Source: Tanypteryx hageni
Lineage: Eukaryota > Arthropoda > Insecta > Odonata > Petaluridae
Assembly (NCBI GenBank): GCA_028673005.1
Contig: CM054116.1
Location: forward strand, 77,202,572-77,266,571
Length of the DNA stretch: 64,000 nt
Reading direction: 5' to 3'
Shown piece by piece: positions 53,901-62,130 of this stretch. The stretch's first letter is position 1. Each line of letters opens with the position of its first letter. The position numbers were made by a program, and so were the translations under genes. The notes below the pieces were generated by a model. That model saw only the letters and a list, made by a program, of their open reading frames with translations. It was not told the origin of the DNA and did no database searches.

Positions 53901-54712
53901 GAGGTCCCACGGAGGCCGGCGTGATGGGTCCCGGAATAGCCGTCGTGTCCGGAGGCGGAAGCGCCTCGTCGGTGCACTCGCTCCACTCTCCCGGAGGGAC
54001 GCCTTCGCCCACGGGAGACGCCATGGTCAACGGATATGGCAGCGGAGGGGGTCACAGGACCGAGGACGACGACGAAGACATGGAGGTGAGGGCCGAATCC
54101 CTGGTGAAGGTGGAGATAACGGAGGTGGAAGAAGAGGAAGGGGAGGAGAGTTTAGGGAAGAGGGAGGTGAAAATAGAAGGGAGCGAGGCGGAGGAAGAGA
54201 GGAAGAGCAATTACGACAGGGAAGAAGGCAATTCCCGAGATTCTTACGGAGGAAGAGGAGGAGGAAGCGTGTCTCCGAGGGGGATAAAGAGGGAGGCGGT
54301 GTCGTCCTGCGAGGAGGGCAGCATGGGAGGGTGCTCCAAGACGGGCCCCCCTTCGGTGGAGGGAGAGGTGAAGAAGGAGGCGGAGGAGGCGGCCGAAGAC
54401 GAGGAGGAGGAGGTGAAGGTGGACGACGGGGAGAGGGGAGAGGGAGGGGAAGACGGCCGGAGGTCGGCGGACCCCCCGCAATCTCAGCAACCGCAGCCGG
54501 TGATAAAAAAAGCGAAGTACTGCAAGTCGTGTGATATATCTTTCAACTATCTCTCCACGTTCATAGCGCATAAGAAGTTCTACTGTTCGAGCCACCATCC
54601 TCCGGCGCAGGGGGCGACTAGCCCGGCGGCGGGGGCGATCGCCAGGGTGGAGAGGGGCGGCCACGGCGCTTCCGGGAACGGCAGAGCGGAGGCGGCTACC
54701 CCGGTGCAATGA
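41468..54712 (+). CDS. ush: u-shaped / Friend-of-GATA zinc-finger cofactor, joined exons, 5' end missing
   Basis: This entry joins exons 41468-41992, 45003-45203, 45969-46166, 46935-47259, 48563-49611, 50671-51375, 52037-52693 and 53336-54712. FOG proteins are nuclear cofactors that bind the N-terminal finger of GATA factors and recruit co-repressors; Drosophila u-shaped acts with Pannier and Serpent in heart, blood and bristle development. Seen here: five C2HC FOG-type fingers with spacing C-x2-C-x12-H-x4-C, four C2H2 fingers, one C2HC-like finger split by an intron, and PLDLS for CtBP. The joined product is about 1,677 residues, longer than Drosophila Ush from memory (near 1,200), mainly through Pro/Ser/Ala/Glu-rich linkers. 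The first codon is split, so at least one upstream exon is missing. The frame closes from exon 1 to the stop only if one base is discounted in exon 4. Family assignment is secure; the exact 5' structure is not. Confidence 0.93.
41993..45002 (+). other. ush: ush intron after visible exon 1, carrying a perfect foldback
   Basis: The intron is 3.0 kb, AT-rich, bounded by GTGAGT and AATATAG. It holds the 64-bp inverted repeat at 43201-43389 (separate entry). A 123-codon open frame at 43581-43952 reads as Phe/Leu/Ile-rich low-complexity sequence with no recognisable motif, and I do not call it a gene. Confidence 0.7.
43201..43389. repeat. Perfect 64-bp inverted repeat with 61-bp spacer
   Basis: The left arm 43201-43264 is the exact reverse complement of the right arm 43326-43389. 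The left arm begins ATCATCGGTGGGAAAACTCC and the right arm ends with its complement GGAGTTTTCCCACCGATGAT. The spacer 43265-43325 shows only weak further pairing. In the ush pre-mRNA it would form a long perfect hairpin. It could be a foldback mobile element, a source of small RNA, or an assembly artefact. Confidence 0.9.
45003..45203 (+). CDS. ush: ush visible exon 2
   Basis: Acceptor AATATAG ends at 45002 and donor GTACGC begins at 45204. The exon takes one base from exon 1 (G+GC, Gly) and leaves one base, so phases match on both sides. It encodes about 66 residues, Ser/Pro-rich at first, ending in a less repetitive stretch with the order HIPLTDFEYMLPPGLQAST. The LPPGLQ-like end resembles the opening of PR-type domains, and recent domain databases place a degenerate PR-like fold in the FOG N-terminus; that link is inference. 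No finger is present. The exon stands out sharply by its GC content from the AT-rich introns around it. Confidence 0.8.
45204..45968 (+). other. ush: ush intron after visible exon 2
   Basis: A 765-bp AT-rich intron from GTACGC to the GAGCAGCAG acceptor cluster. Nothing else stands out. Confidence 0.7.
45969..46166 (+). CDS. ush: ush visible exon 3, with a triple AG acceptor
   Basis: The donor is GTGAGT at 46167. The acceptor region reads GAGCAGCAG, so the exon may start at 45966, 45969 or 45972; all keep the same frame and differ by one alanine. I chose the middle one (CAG then CAG). Only one frame fits the one-base overhang of exon 2. It encodes a run of alanines (AAAAAAAAF), a proline-rich stretch, then a complex tail ending IQPDGLEVRQ before the split codon. 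The two other open frames here give Arg-rich or Ser-rich nonsense and do not match the phase. The exon joins directly to the first zinc-finger exon. Confidence 0.8.
46167..46934 (+). other. ush: ush intron after visible exon 3
   Basis: A 768-bp AT-rich intron from GTGAGT to CACCAG. No repeat or RNA gene was recognised in it. Confidence 0.7.
46935..47259 (+). CDS. ush: ush visible exon 4: first FOG C2HC finger; frame shifts inside exon
   Basis: Acceptor GGCACCAG ends at 46934 and the strong donor GTAAGC begins at 47260. The exon opens with PVYVCTPCGIKF and a C2HC finger whose ligands lie at Cys 46949, Cys 46958, His 46997 and Cys 47012. FOG C2HC fingers of this type contact the GATA N-finger. 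After the finger the product is Ala/Pro/Ser-rich. In the finger's frame the exon leaves two bases over, but exon 5 needs one. Moving one base forward within the C-rich tract near 47145-47170 gives a natural poly-Ser run followed by HATMAQTDALQIRSVPTP and the right phase. An extra C in the C7 run at about 47149-47156, or a small intron (for example 47058-47211, weak donor), would explain it. Confidence 0.85.
47260..48562 (+). other. ush: ush intron after visible exon 4
   Basis: A 1.3-kb intron from GTAAGC to AAAAAG. A short (AC)n run follows a CT stretch near 47301-47323. The rest is AT-rich with no recognised element. Confidence 0.7.
48563..49611 (+). CDS. ush: ush visible exon 5: C2H2 finger and second C2HC finger
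   Basis: A pyrimidine-rich tract ends in AAAAAG at 48562; the donor is CAG then GTGTGT at 49612. The exon takes one base from exon 4 and ends in phase 0. It encodes about 349 residues. A C2H2 finger (FSCPHCSYSADKKVSLNRHM, 48700-48768) and a C2HC FOG finger (YCQDCDIRFSSVKTYRAHKQ onward, 49063-49143) are separated by Ser/Pro/Gly-rich linker. Near 49336-49490 is a less repetitive stretch (LPTNPVLLVPYAFLQSASL, then ACILLPDGSL) of the kind conserved in FOG proteins between finger groups. The open frame runs past the donor to a stop at 49638, which would be the end of an intron-retained form. Confidence 0.9.
49612..50670 (+). other. ush: ush intron after visible exon 5, with a dispersed repeat copy
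   Basis: A 1.06-kb intron from GTGTGT to CCCTCAG. Around 50400-50500 it carries one copy of the dispersed repeat whose core reads close to GTAGCCGAAATGCGCA (see the findings). Confidence 0.7.
50671..51375 (+). CDS. ush: ush visible exon 6: CtBP-binding PLDLS motif, no fingers
   Basis: Acceptor CCCTCAG ends at 50670 and donor CAG then GTGACT begins at 51376; the exon is 235 codons, phase 0 at both ends. PLDLS at 50737-50751, followed by LRRDSS, matches the PxDLS consensus by which FOG and Ush proteins recruit the co-repressor CtBP; its place between finger groups is as in the family. The rest is Ser/Pro-rich (with several runs of Ser and Pro), then a Gln-rich segment (QQQIQQLQQF) and an Ala-rich segment (NFLLAACAAAAAATAGG). 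These look like disordered linkers. Other frames here are also open because of the high GC content, but phase and motif fix this one. Confidence 0.9.
51376..52036 (+). other. ush: ush intron after visible exon 6
   Basis: A 661-bp AT-rich intron from GTGACT to CCACCCAG. Nothing else was recognised. Confidence 0.7.
52037..52693 (+). CDS. ush: ush visible exon 7: third and fourth C2HC fingers
   Basis: Acceptor CCACCCAG ends at 52036. The exon opens GGLPFLLTPELALRMVMG and then a Pro-rich stretch. Two C2HC FOG fingers follow: Cys 52235, Cys 52244, His 52283, Cys 52298 (CVECNIVFCRHENYLAHKR) and Cys 52529, Cys 52538, His 52577, Cys 52592 (FICVACGIKFTAFDNLQAH). I end the exon at 52693, before GTTGGA, because the sequence up to RKCPKCK then joins to VSVTEEALLSGRHQC in exon 8 and forms a C-x2-C...H-x-C finger-like unit. 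An earlier donor, CAG then GTGACC at 52610, keeps the same phase and would skip 28 residues including the CPKC pair, so alternative splicing is possible. Confidence 0.88.
52694..53335 (+). other. ush: ush intron after visible exon 7, splitting a finger
   Basis: A 642-bp intron from GTTGGA to GTCGCAG. It interrupts a C2HC-like finger between its CPKC pair and its His/Cys pair. The donor is weaker than the others of this gene, and an alternative donor lies upstream at 52610. Confidence 0.6.
53336..54712 (+). CDS. ush: ush visible exon 8 (last): three C2H2 fingers and the C-terminal C2HC finger
   Basis: Acceptor GTCGCAG ends at 53335; the frame runs 458 codons to TGA at 54710-54712. It completes the split finger (His 53372, Cys 53378), then shows C2H2 fingers at 53435-53503 (WKCPCCDVLSPTASAAQRHV), 53525-53596 (FRCTICRYRGNTLRGMRTH) and 53816-53884 (HYCEVCGYSSTYKGNVVRHL). 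A long acidic linker with several sumoylation-type motifs follows (54104-54424). The C2HC finger at 54518-54598 (YCKSCDISFNYLSTFIAHKK) is the hallmark last finger of FOG proteins, one of those that bind GATA factors. A short Ala/Gly-rich tail ends the protein. An alternative long frame at 53827-54534 is a shadow created by GC-rich codons. Confidence 0.94.
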   Translation, partial: VSVTEEALLSGRHQCPATNGAPPAFPAGSTAGGWKCPCCDVLSPTASAAQRHVETHAGGAVRAFRCTICRYRGNTLRGMRTHIRAHFEQRNREAPITPHSPELQEENFIACILEDDSEVPPMVPVTIGVPPTLSASRSTTPATDSDEGRMEAGSGGERMHYCEVCGYSSTYKGNVVRHLKLVHKCTQPGGPTEAGVMGPGIAVVSGGGSASSVHSLHSPGGTPSPTGDAMVNGYGSGGGHRTEDDDEDMEVRAESLVKVEITEVEEEEGEESLGKREVKIEGSEAEEERKSNYDREEGNSRDSYGGRGGGSVSPRGIKREAVSSCEEGSMGGCSKTGPPSVEGEVKKEAEEAAEDEEEEVKVDDGERGEGGEDGRRSADPPQSQQPQPVIKKAKYCKSCDISFNYLSTFIAHKKFYCSSHHPPAQGATSPAAGAIARVERGGHGASGNGRAEAATPVQ

Positions 54713-54960
54713 GGGAGTCGTTTCTCTCCACGAACGAAAAAGTGATCAGTGAAAAGTGTAACAAAAAGACAATCGTTCGCCGATCGCGTTTCGGAGCCGT
54801 TCGATGGAACGTTAAAAAAAAGTAATACGGAGTCATTTTTTGTGTCGTGTCGACGCACAGACTTCGATTAAAATAAAACGCGCCGTTAACGATGTGGTTC
54901 TCGATGCGAGGTAAATAAAAGATGGGGGATTCCTCAGATTAAACAAATAAAACAATTTAT
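54713..54960 (+). terminator. ush: ush 3' UTR with candidate polyadenylation signals
   Basis: Directly after the TGA, three AATAAA hexamers lie at 54872-54877, 54914-54919 and 54946-54951. Any could end a short 3' UTR of about 180-260 nt. More AATAAA-like sites occur farther out (for example near 56873), so a longer UTR cannot be excluded. The cleavage site itself is not visible. Confidence 0.5.
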
Positions 54961-57794
54961 CGAGAGATAAAAAGGTTCGAAGTGACTCTTCGAAATTTTG
55001 TAATCGACCTGGCGTTTGAAACGTCGTGGAAAACCTTTCCAGTGCCAACGTTTTAAAGACGAGAGTGACAAAAAAACATTTAGTGATTGAGTGATTTTAA
55101 AAGAATAAGAAATCTCTTCCATTGTAATTATCGTGTGTGCTCTGTATAATCTGACTCGACTCTCTTAGGAGTTAAACATACATTTTCACGCCATTAACGG
55201 ATTATGAATGAGTGATCTTAATGAAATTCGTGGATTCGCAACATTGAAGAAATTTATTTCCGTTAAATATTTTGTTTTTAATTCGTCTGCTTATGATGAA
55301 CATTTTTATCGATAGTTTCAATGGCTTTCTACGAAAATGGTCTAAGACCAAATGATAATCCTCGGGTATGTTATTTCTGATATATCTTCATGCCTATCTC
55401 CTCAAGAGGATAATATGCTTTTTGCAATTTCCGGGTAAATAGTGGCTCCAATGGACAAATGAAATTACATAACACAGCAGCAATTCAACATTTGCAAACG
55501 GTTATGGACTACGTCATTATTTGGAGATAATAGTGGAGGAATAAATACAGTAATCTCTTGTAACATAGTGACATGAACTAATGGAGTATTCAAATTAATG
55601 CATATATTAGTTCTAATATATATGCAACTAAACCAATTTGAGACCAAATTGAGTCAATTCAAATGAATTTTCCATACTCAATCTCACATTATGTTCCTTT
55701 TGGTTATCAATTGCAATGAAAATCTCATAATATGCATTTATGGTACATTAATATTTCAGTAATTATATTTTATCATTTTTTACTTCTAAATCATACTTTT
55801 GCTATAATTTCTCAGGTTTCATTTACAGGTATATTTAAAAAAAATACTACAAGTGGAATCATAAACATACCTGTGTCATTTTTTACATAGATTATTTTTT
55901 ACCATAGAAATTGTCTTGTTCAGGAACAATCCCAAATGGAGTTTTTTTTAAACTATTCACAACTTCAGATGTTAAAAAAACGAACTCATTTCTAAGTGGT
56001 ATGAAACCAGTAAAAAGAGCAAAGGAAACTATTTATAGTAGCTATTTAATGTGCAATATAGAATAAAACTGATTAGTTATCATTTGCATCTATCTGCCTC
56101 TAATCGATCTTTTTAACTGTTGTGTAGACTTCTATGCTGGAGTAAAAAAGTCACTAAACTGTCCTTTTCTCTGAGATATTCATAGTAACAGCAGCATCAG
56201 TTAATTTTGTGAATCGGAATACATTTGAAGATGTAGAATGAAAAAGACGATTTGAGAGAAGTGCATGTAAACATGTATAAGAGATGAAATAGAAATGAAA
56301 GGATTTTAAGTGTTGTTCACATTTCAGTCAAACAGAGATTTATTTAAAAAATATATTTCTAAAAATAAAAACACTGAGTTTATTTGTACATGATCATGAT
56401 CTGTTTATAAAGTCTATGTATGCTGAATGTATTGTAATATATGTATGTATACAGAGAGAGACCAATGTTATCAGTGTGATGTCTGACTATTAAAAGATAA
56501 CTAGACATTCTATTGAATATTAGGTACTTTTATTACGTTGCATATTCCAAAAAATAGTTAAATTTCTGTTGGTTGTCTTGTTTTTTTCATGTTCAATGGA
56601 AGATCTTTATTGCCATTATAAATGAATTTATTTGTTTCAATTTTATAATTTTAGCCCACAATTTATGTTTTCCACAGTGATGCATAGTTATAAAAAAATA
56701 CAATATGTATACATGTCTGTTTGTAAACTGTTGGTGCTATGAAAAAATGTCTCAAGCTACAGATGCTTGAAAGGAAATCAAGATTATTATGATAATCCAC
56801 TTAACCTAATTGTCTTATTGTGGGCTATGAAATTATGAGAATTAAGTGGAGACATCTTTGCTGAGGACAATAAATTATTTATTTGTATTCCAAGTTTGCC
56901 TACTTGAGCATTTTTTCAATTAATTTCCTTATATTCCTTTTCATGGAATGTGATTTATGTACACCCAGTCAAATATTGAAGAAAGGAAAGCAATAAAAAA
57001 TTAAAATATTAATGAATCCTAAATTCTATTTCAGAAATCCTTCTCATAATAAATAACTCGCAAAATGTAAATTACAATTGGTATTATTAAATGGAGCTTC
57101 ATGAAGAGAGGTAAGTTTGCTTAATTATTCCGTTTTCATGCTTTAATATATGGTATTTTTAAATCAAGAAAATATGATTGTGTAACACCAATGGTATACC
57201 AGTAAAATAATTTTTCTAAATACCAACAGTATTCATCTAGAAGAAAATTAATCCCTTTAGAATTTGTTTTGATCTTATAATTGACATGGGATAATGTTTA
57301 TTGGAATCATTTTTCTATTTTAGAGCACTAATTGTTTCTCAAATGTAATCCTTAGATTTTCAAGTTTTTATTTAGGTAAAATCAAATGATGGAATGCTTT
57401 TATTCAAAATATGGATGCAAAATTCTTCTCCTGACATCATTCTTAGCGGCATTCCAACATGTGAAGAATTGCAAATGGCTTTCAATTAAAAAAGGTCAGC
57501 ACCAAGCAATACTCTTCATCCTATGCTAAATTTCAATAATCATTAGTATAAGAATTTGATAAAATATGTCACTCTAATAGATCTTTTTATGTCTGTTGAG
57601 GAGACATAATTTGATTTCAGCCATAATGTGCTCAATATTTCTCCCTTGTATAAATGTAATATATAATGGACTTAATCCATTATCTTGTTAGTTAAATCGT
57701 TTAAGATGTACTGATCAATAAGTACTATTCATGTGGCTTAGCTTGCATGCATACAAGCTCTAGGATGGCATGGAATTAGGGTATGTGAGACTCT
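54961..57794. other. Noncoding AT-rich spacer between convergent genes
   Basis: I found no exon or element here. It may include a longer ush 3' UTR, since extra AATAAA motifs occur (for example near 56873). Confidence 0.5.
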
Positions 57795-58154
57795 TAGGCA
57801 ATAGTGGTATGTGAGGTCCACGGACGCAGTGGTGTAGCTAGATTGGTTCTTCACCCGGGGGCAAGCCACAGAGATGCACCTCCCTCCCTTTGCTCCCTGT
57901 ACAATTTTCCAGACAAATGTAAAGTGGGGAATGTGATGGAAACCCACACATACTATACTAGCATTTTAATTCAGCATTTATTATAATATTACTATTGTTT
58001 ATTAACAGAAACGTTAATTTTTGGTCCATGAATTTGCACCCCTTCATCCCTGCACCCGGGGGCAACTGCCCCCCTCTGCTCCTCCCTTGCTATGTCACTG
58101 AATAGGCGATAGTGGTTTGCAAGGCCCATAGGTGATAGTGATTTGCGAGGCTCA
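57795..58154. repeat. 26-bp minisatellite interrupted by a MITE
   Basis: Three related 26-bp units lie at 57795-57820, 58103-58128 and 58129-58154. Each begins TAGGYRATAGTGRT and ends in GAGGTCCA, AAGGCCCA or GAGGCTCA. Units 2 and 3 are contiguous, while unit 1 is separated from them by the element at 57827-58100. Confidence 0.8.
57827..58100. mobile_element. hAT-like MITE, 274 bp, inside the minisatellite
   Basis: The left end CAGTGGTGTAGCTAG and the right end (CAGTGACATAGCAAG on the other strand) match at 11 of 15 bases. Both are followed within 30-45 bp by the complementary pair CACCCGGGGGCAA and TTGCCCCCGGGTG. Such CAGTG.CGTAGC ends are common in arthropod MITEs. The flanking 8-mers agree at only 4 of 8 positions, so superfamily assignment is tentative. 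Confidence 0.65.
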
Positions 58155-58311
58155 GGACCCACAATTTCTGGAGCACATGGTTAAATTTTTTAAGAGGAAA
58201 AAAGGCTATCAAATTCTTAATTATTGAAGTAAACATCTTACAATATAGTGGGTGAGGTCAATGCTGATTGCACCTTCTGATAACTGTGGCAATTGACTAA
58301 CTGATGATGTT

Positions 58312-58680
58312 TTAAATCCTCTCACCAGGATTACTGGGTAGACAAATGAGTCTCATCTCACAGAACAATCGACTCTGCTGAGGTAAAAGCCCTAGTGTCA
58401 AAGTCATCACATCTTCCTGGAAAATGTAGAACACATAAATTTCTGCTATAGGATGCACAGTCATATTGAGGTCTTCAAAATTTTCAATTTTGTTTTCACA
58501 GTCATAAACAAGTTCATTTGGATATTTTTCACTGATATTACTGCTATATTCAGTTTTCTTACCACTGTCCTTTTTTAAATATTTCATCAATGACCCTAGA
58601 AACTTTGGTTGTGATTTTTCAAGATCAGCACATTATTTTTGTTTTAAAAGCTCCTGATTCAAACTTTCTGCCTTTATCTC
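58312..58680 (-). pseudogene. Possible eroded coding exon of unknown gene
   Basis: On the - strand, an acceptor-like AAATGACAG at 58681 is followed by IEIKAESLNQELLKQK, a TAA at 58635-58633, then CADLEKSQPKFLGSLMKYLK and on to a stop near 58312 (LLPQQSRLFCEMRLICLPSN close to the end). The composition, charged and coiled-coil-like at first, looks protein-coding rather than random. I do not recognise the family. With an in-frame stop it is either a dead exon, part of an old retrocopy, or coincidence. Confidence 0.3.
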
Positions 58681-58929
58681 AATCTGTCATTTTAAATATA
58701 ATAATATGGTGATAATAATTATTTTTATTTAAATATCACTGAACTAGTTAAACACAGTTTAGAACGACAGTGCTGATTGCGATGACATGAATAAAATCAA
58801 ATGTTGAGCGACGATGACACCCATTAGCCATAGGCACTTCATGGAAGCTGCAAACCAACTAATAGTTACAGTAAGAACTAGTGAAATATAGCTGATCAAG
58901 TCCTCAAAAACCTCTTCTTCTCTTACCGT

Positions 58930-61020
58930 ATGATAATCGTCAACATTTAGGATATATGTTCTTTTTGTTGGGACTTTTCATTTTCCTACTCAATGTAACC
59001 ATTTCTTTCCCCTCTCACACTAATCTCCTGACTTTGTAAACACTAAGAGCCTCAACAGTTAGGATATATGATTGCTTCTTTGTGTTGGGACTTTTCCTAC
59101 TCAAAGTAAACATCTCTTTCATCCGTCAATACTTTATTTTTCTTTGTTCCTATTTGTAATTAATAATGGGTTATATGTAGGCTTGGTAGAATTCGACGTT
59201 TATTTTTTTAAAATCAACGTTTATTTTCCTTAGAGATTTTTGATGCTTCAAATTGCTACTTGGTAGAATTCGAAGTTTATTTTTTTGAAAATCGGCCTTT
59301 ATTTTCTCGAGAGATTTTCAACGAATATCGATACTTAAAATTACTACTTAAATATAGGACTGGCAGTTATTGGCCTATCAATTCGATGATTTAAATTTAC
59401 TTTTTACATCAAAATTCTATGTAAAATTTGTATATTTTACAATACTCTAATTATTTATTTAAATTTTTATATGAAGTTAAATGTTTATGTACAAATTAAT
59501 GGAACTAATATATCATGTTCTTCATAAATTTTATTTATGCAAATTTACACTTCTTCATTTTTAAATGTTAATATTAAAGAAAACACCCAATAACAAATTG
59601 AGATTTACCTCTTTAAATTGTATAATGAAAACTAGAAAATGATTAATTTATGAAATCCGAACAATATGATGTTGCTTTTGCCGAGAAACATTCTTAAAAA
59701 AAATTTGAGAGTTCAGCGTAAAGGCTTTTAGACATTCATTGATGACAATTAAGGAAAAACATTAACAATATAATTATCATAATAATATTTTAGACGTCAA
59801 AAAAGAACTATCTAATACTTTGTATCATTTGATATATTTCATTACTGCACTACATATTCTCTTTATTTAACAAAATATATAGTGAGAAAAATTAGACTTT
59901 ATTATTGAACACTTGATCAACAGTCTTACCTCAAATCCAGATTAAACTGTTTTTTCAATCGGAAAAATATTTTTTTTTAAATAGCAAATAAATATTAATA
60001 TGTAACGATTGCTAATTTGTTCACCTTTTTTAAACCATTATATATAAATTGAAATTTACTAACCTGTAGCAAAAGATGAAGGAGCCAAAAGCACGAGAGA
60101 GGAACGATCCTTCCTGGATAACTTTAAGAAAAAGGCTGTCAAAAGATTGGGTTGTGCATAGGGAGAACGGGTGAAAGTGCATACAACAAGGTCATCTATA
60201 GGAAAAACCCTAGAAATAATCGAAAAACATTTGTTTCTGGAATACACTCCACGGGGTTGATGAGTGGATGGGATAAAAAACGACTAGTGGGCTGTCTTCA
60301 AATGACAACCAAAATTCCTTTCTTCCGAACCTTGTTTAACAGGGGTTAAGGCATTCTCAGCAGGGCATATCCATGACCTTATCTTTATAGAAAGGTTAGT
60401 GGAATATCCCACCATTAGGTTGGCAAGTATCTCGAAAGGGCTAAGAAACACGCGTTCTCAAAACTATCCTAGGGCCTTGTGGTTACCTGATTGTCCAGAG
60501 TAGAAGTATGAGCTTTTCAAAAAGACACATATTCTTTCAGTTCCACTGTTAATGCAAGCCCAGAAAAGGAATAAGATCGTAGGTAGAAAATAATACTGCA
60601 AAAAAGGTAAACAGAAATGACTTAAATATTATAATTCAGAGTAGGTTTTTGGACGTATACTTTTCCATCTTGTTGGACGACTATTCATTTTCGACGATTT
60701 TGAAATTTTACAAAAATCGACTTTTATCGATTGAAATCCAATCCTACCAAGCCTAGTTACATGGAAGAAGAGACTGTCTAGTCTCAATCTCGCCCAAATA
60801 AAGACGGATGTCTATCTATCATAAATCCGCTGACTTTGTAAAAAAACTTAAAATAATTAATTTTTCAATGATAACCATCAGTTGAGATTATTTTCCATCA
60901 TTATTGTATGATGGCCTTGATCATTTAGGATATCTGATCACTTCTTTGTGTTGTGACTCCTTGCACTCATTGCATACTTTTCCTTCTCACAATATGGTCC
61001 TCACTAATACTAAGTCTCTC
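58930..61020. repeat. Tandem units of about 115 bp interrupted by a hAT element
   Basis: TTAGGATATATG or TTAGGATATCTG followed by a CTTTTTGTTGGGACTTTT-like segment occurs at about 58949, 59060 and 60926. The first two units are adjacent; the third follows the 1.58-kb element at 59178-60755. CTGACTTTGTAAA is also shared between units (59029 and 60830). Confidence 0.65.
59178..60755. mobile_element. Non-autonomous hAT element, 1.58 kb, with 8-bp target duplication
   Basis: The left end TAGGCTTGGTAGAATTC and the right end (TAGGCTTGGTAGGATTG on the other strand) form terminal inverted repeats. The flanks GTTATATG (59170-59177) and GTTACATG (60756-60763) match at 7 of 8 bases. The left subterminal region repeats CTTGGTAGAATTCGA twice (from 59182 and from 59262). 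The interior is AT-rich except for about 60060-60600, which has a more even composition and a donor-like CTACAG-GTTAGT on the - strand at about 60059. No intact transposase is seen. Confidence 0.8.
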
Positions 61021-61063
61021 TTACATTTAAGCATGAGGCTCCCATAGATCCAAGTCTCTAGGT

Positions 61064-61348
61064 CAGGGTTTCCCAAACTGCAAGTCGTGACCCATTAGTG
61101 GGTTGCAAAGGAACTTGAGGAGGGTCAGAGAAAGATTTCTAAATAGTTTATTTTGATGAATTTTTCCATTTTTTCATGAGTCTGTGATACAATAGTTAAA
61201 GAACTAATGATACTACAGTTTGCAATTTATGTGGACACATATGTACTATCTACTGCATGAAAAACTTAGTATATAGATAATAAATGGGTCCCAGGTAATA
61301 AGCCTAGGTGGGTCATGCTATTCAAAAGGTATATATATCTGTCCCTGG
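61064..61348. mobile_element. hAT-type MITE, about 285 bp
   Basis: The left end CAGGGTTTCCCAAACTGCAA is a standard form for these elements. The right end reads CCAGGGACAG on the other strand. The flanks CTCTAGGT (61056-61063) and TTCTAGGA (61349-61356) agree at 6 of 8 bases if the right edge is set at 61348. The inner TCGTGACCCATTAGTGGGTTG is also typical. Confidence 0.7.
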
Positions 61349-61631
61349 TTCTAGGAATACTAAAAAATGTCTAAACATATATTAATATCTAATTATTACA
61401 CTGATGACCAGAGGTAATTTCTTGAGCCACTCCATTAACTTTAATTTCATTTCCAATCTGGTTAAAACTCAAAGAAAATAACTGTTTCCAAAGGCACGTT
61501 ATCAATATACATTACACATCACATAGACATCCTAAGTATGTAAATGTATGCATGCAAGTCTTAAATTATGCAAAAAGGATAAATTTAATTAATAATAAAC
61601 ACTATTCTTAAACAAAATTACATCAATTCTA
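61349..61631. other. Noncoding spacer
   Basis: AT-rich DNA between the MITE and the likely Hs2st polyadenylation site; nothing recognised. Confidence 0.5.
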
Positions 61632-62130
61632 TTTATTGCATTTTGTCATAAATATATAAAAATTTCAACACCAAGACAACCATATGAATTAACATTGACT
61701 ATCATATTGGTAGAAAAAAATTCACAGCTATATTCTGCCAAAATACTTGTTCAATCAATGGTAACACGGGCCTTAACATGAAGCTGGATGGCCTTACAAC
61801 TAATATGGAAGTACAGTTGAGAGCAAAAATAATCACTGCCATCTTTTATAGAAGACAATTGTCACTTTGTCCTTTAAATTAGTCTACCTACATTAAAATC
61901 TCTTGGCAATAATCCATATAAAATCAACACTAATCAATTCTCGTTAAAATAGCAATACAAAAAATAATTGTGGCAAAAAACATAGAAAATAATTTTGGAT
62001 CATCCTCTTCTCCTCTGTCATAAAAATCAAAGGTACATGATTTCCACACCACTTAAGAAACGGTATCACTCCTCACACTAGCAACAACATCATTAACCCT
62101 TTTCAATACATCTTAAAGTTCAAAAACAAA
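61632..62130 (-). terminator. Hs2st: Probable Hs2st 3' UTR with polyadenylation signal
   Basis: On the - strand the first AATAAA that I found downstream of the stop is at 61637-61632, giving a 3' UTR of roughly 500 nt. No other feature was recognised here. The cleavage site is not visible. Confidence 0.4.

Noticed and set aside
53827..54534. 235-codon Arg/Gly-rich frame overlapping ush exon 8
   Set aside because: Shadow of the real frame, which carries ordered zinc fingers and the stop.
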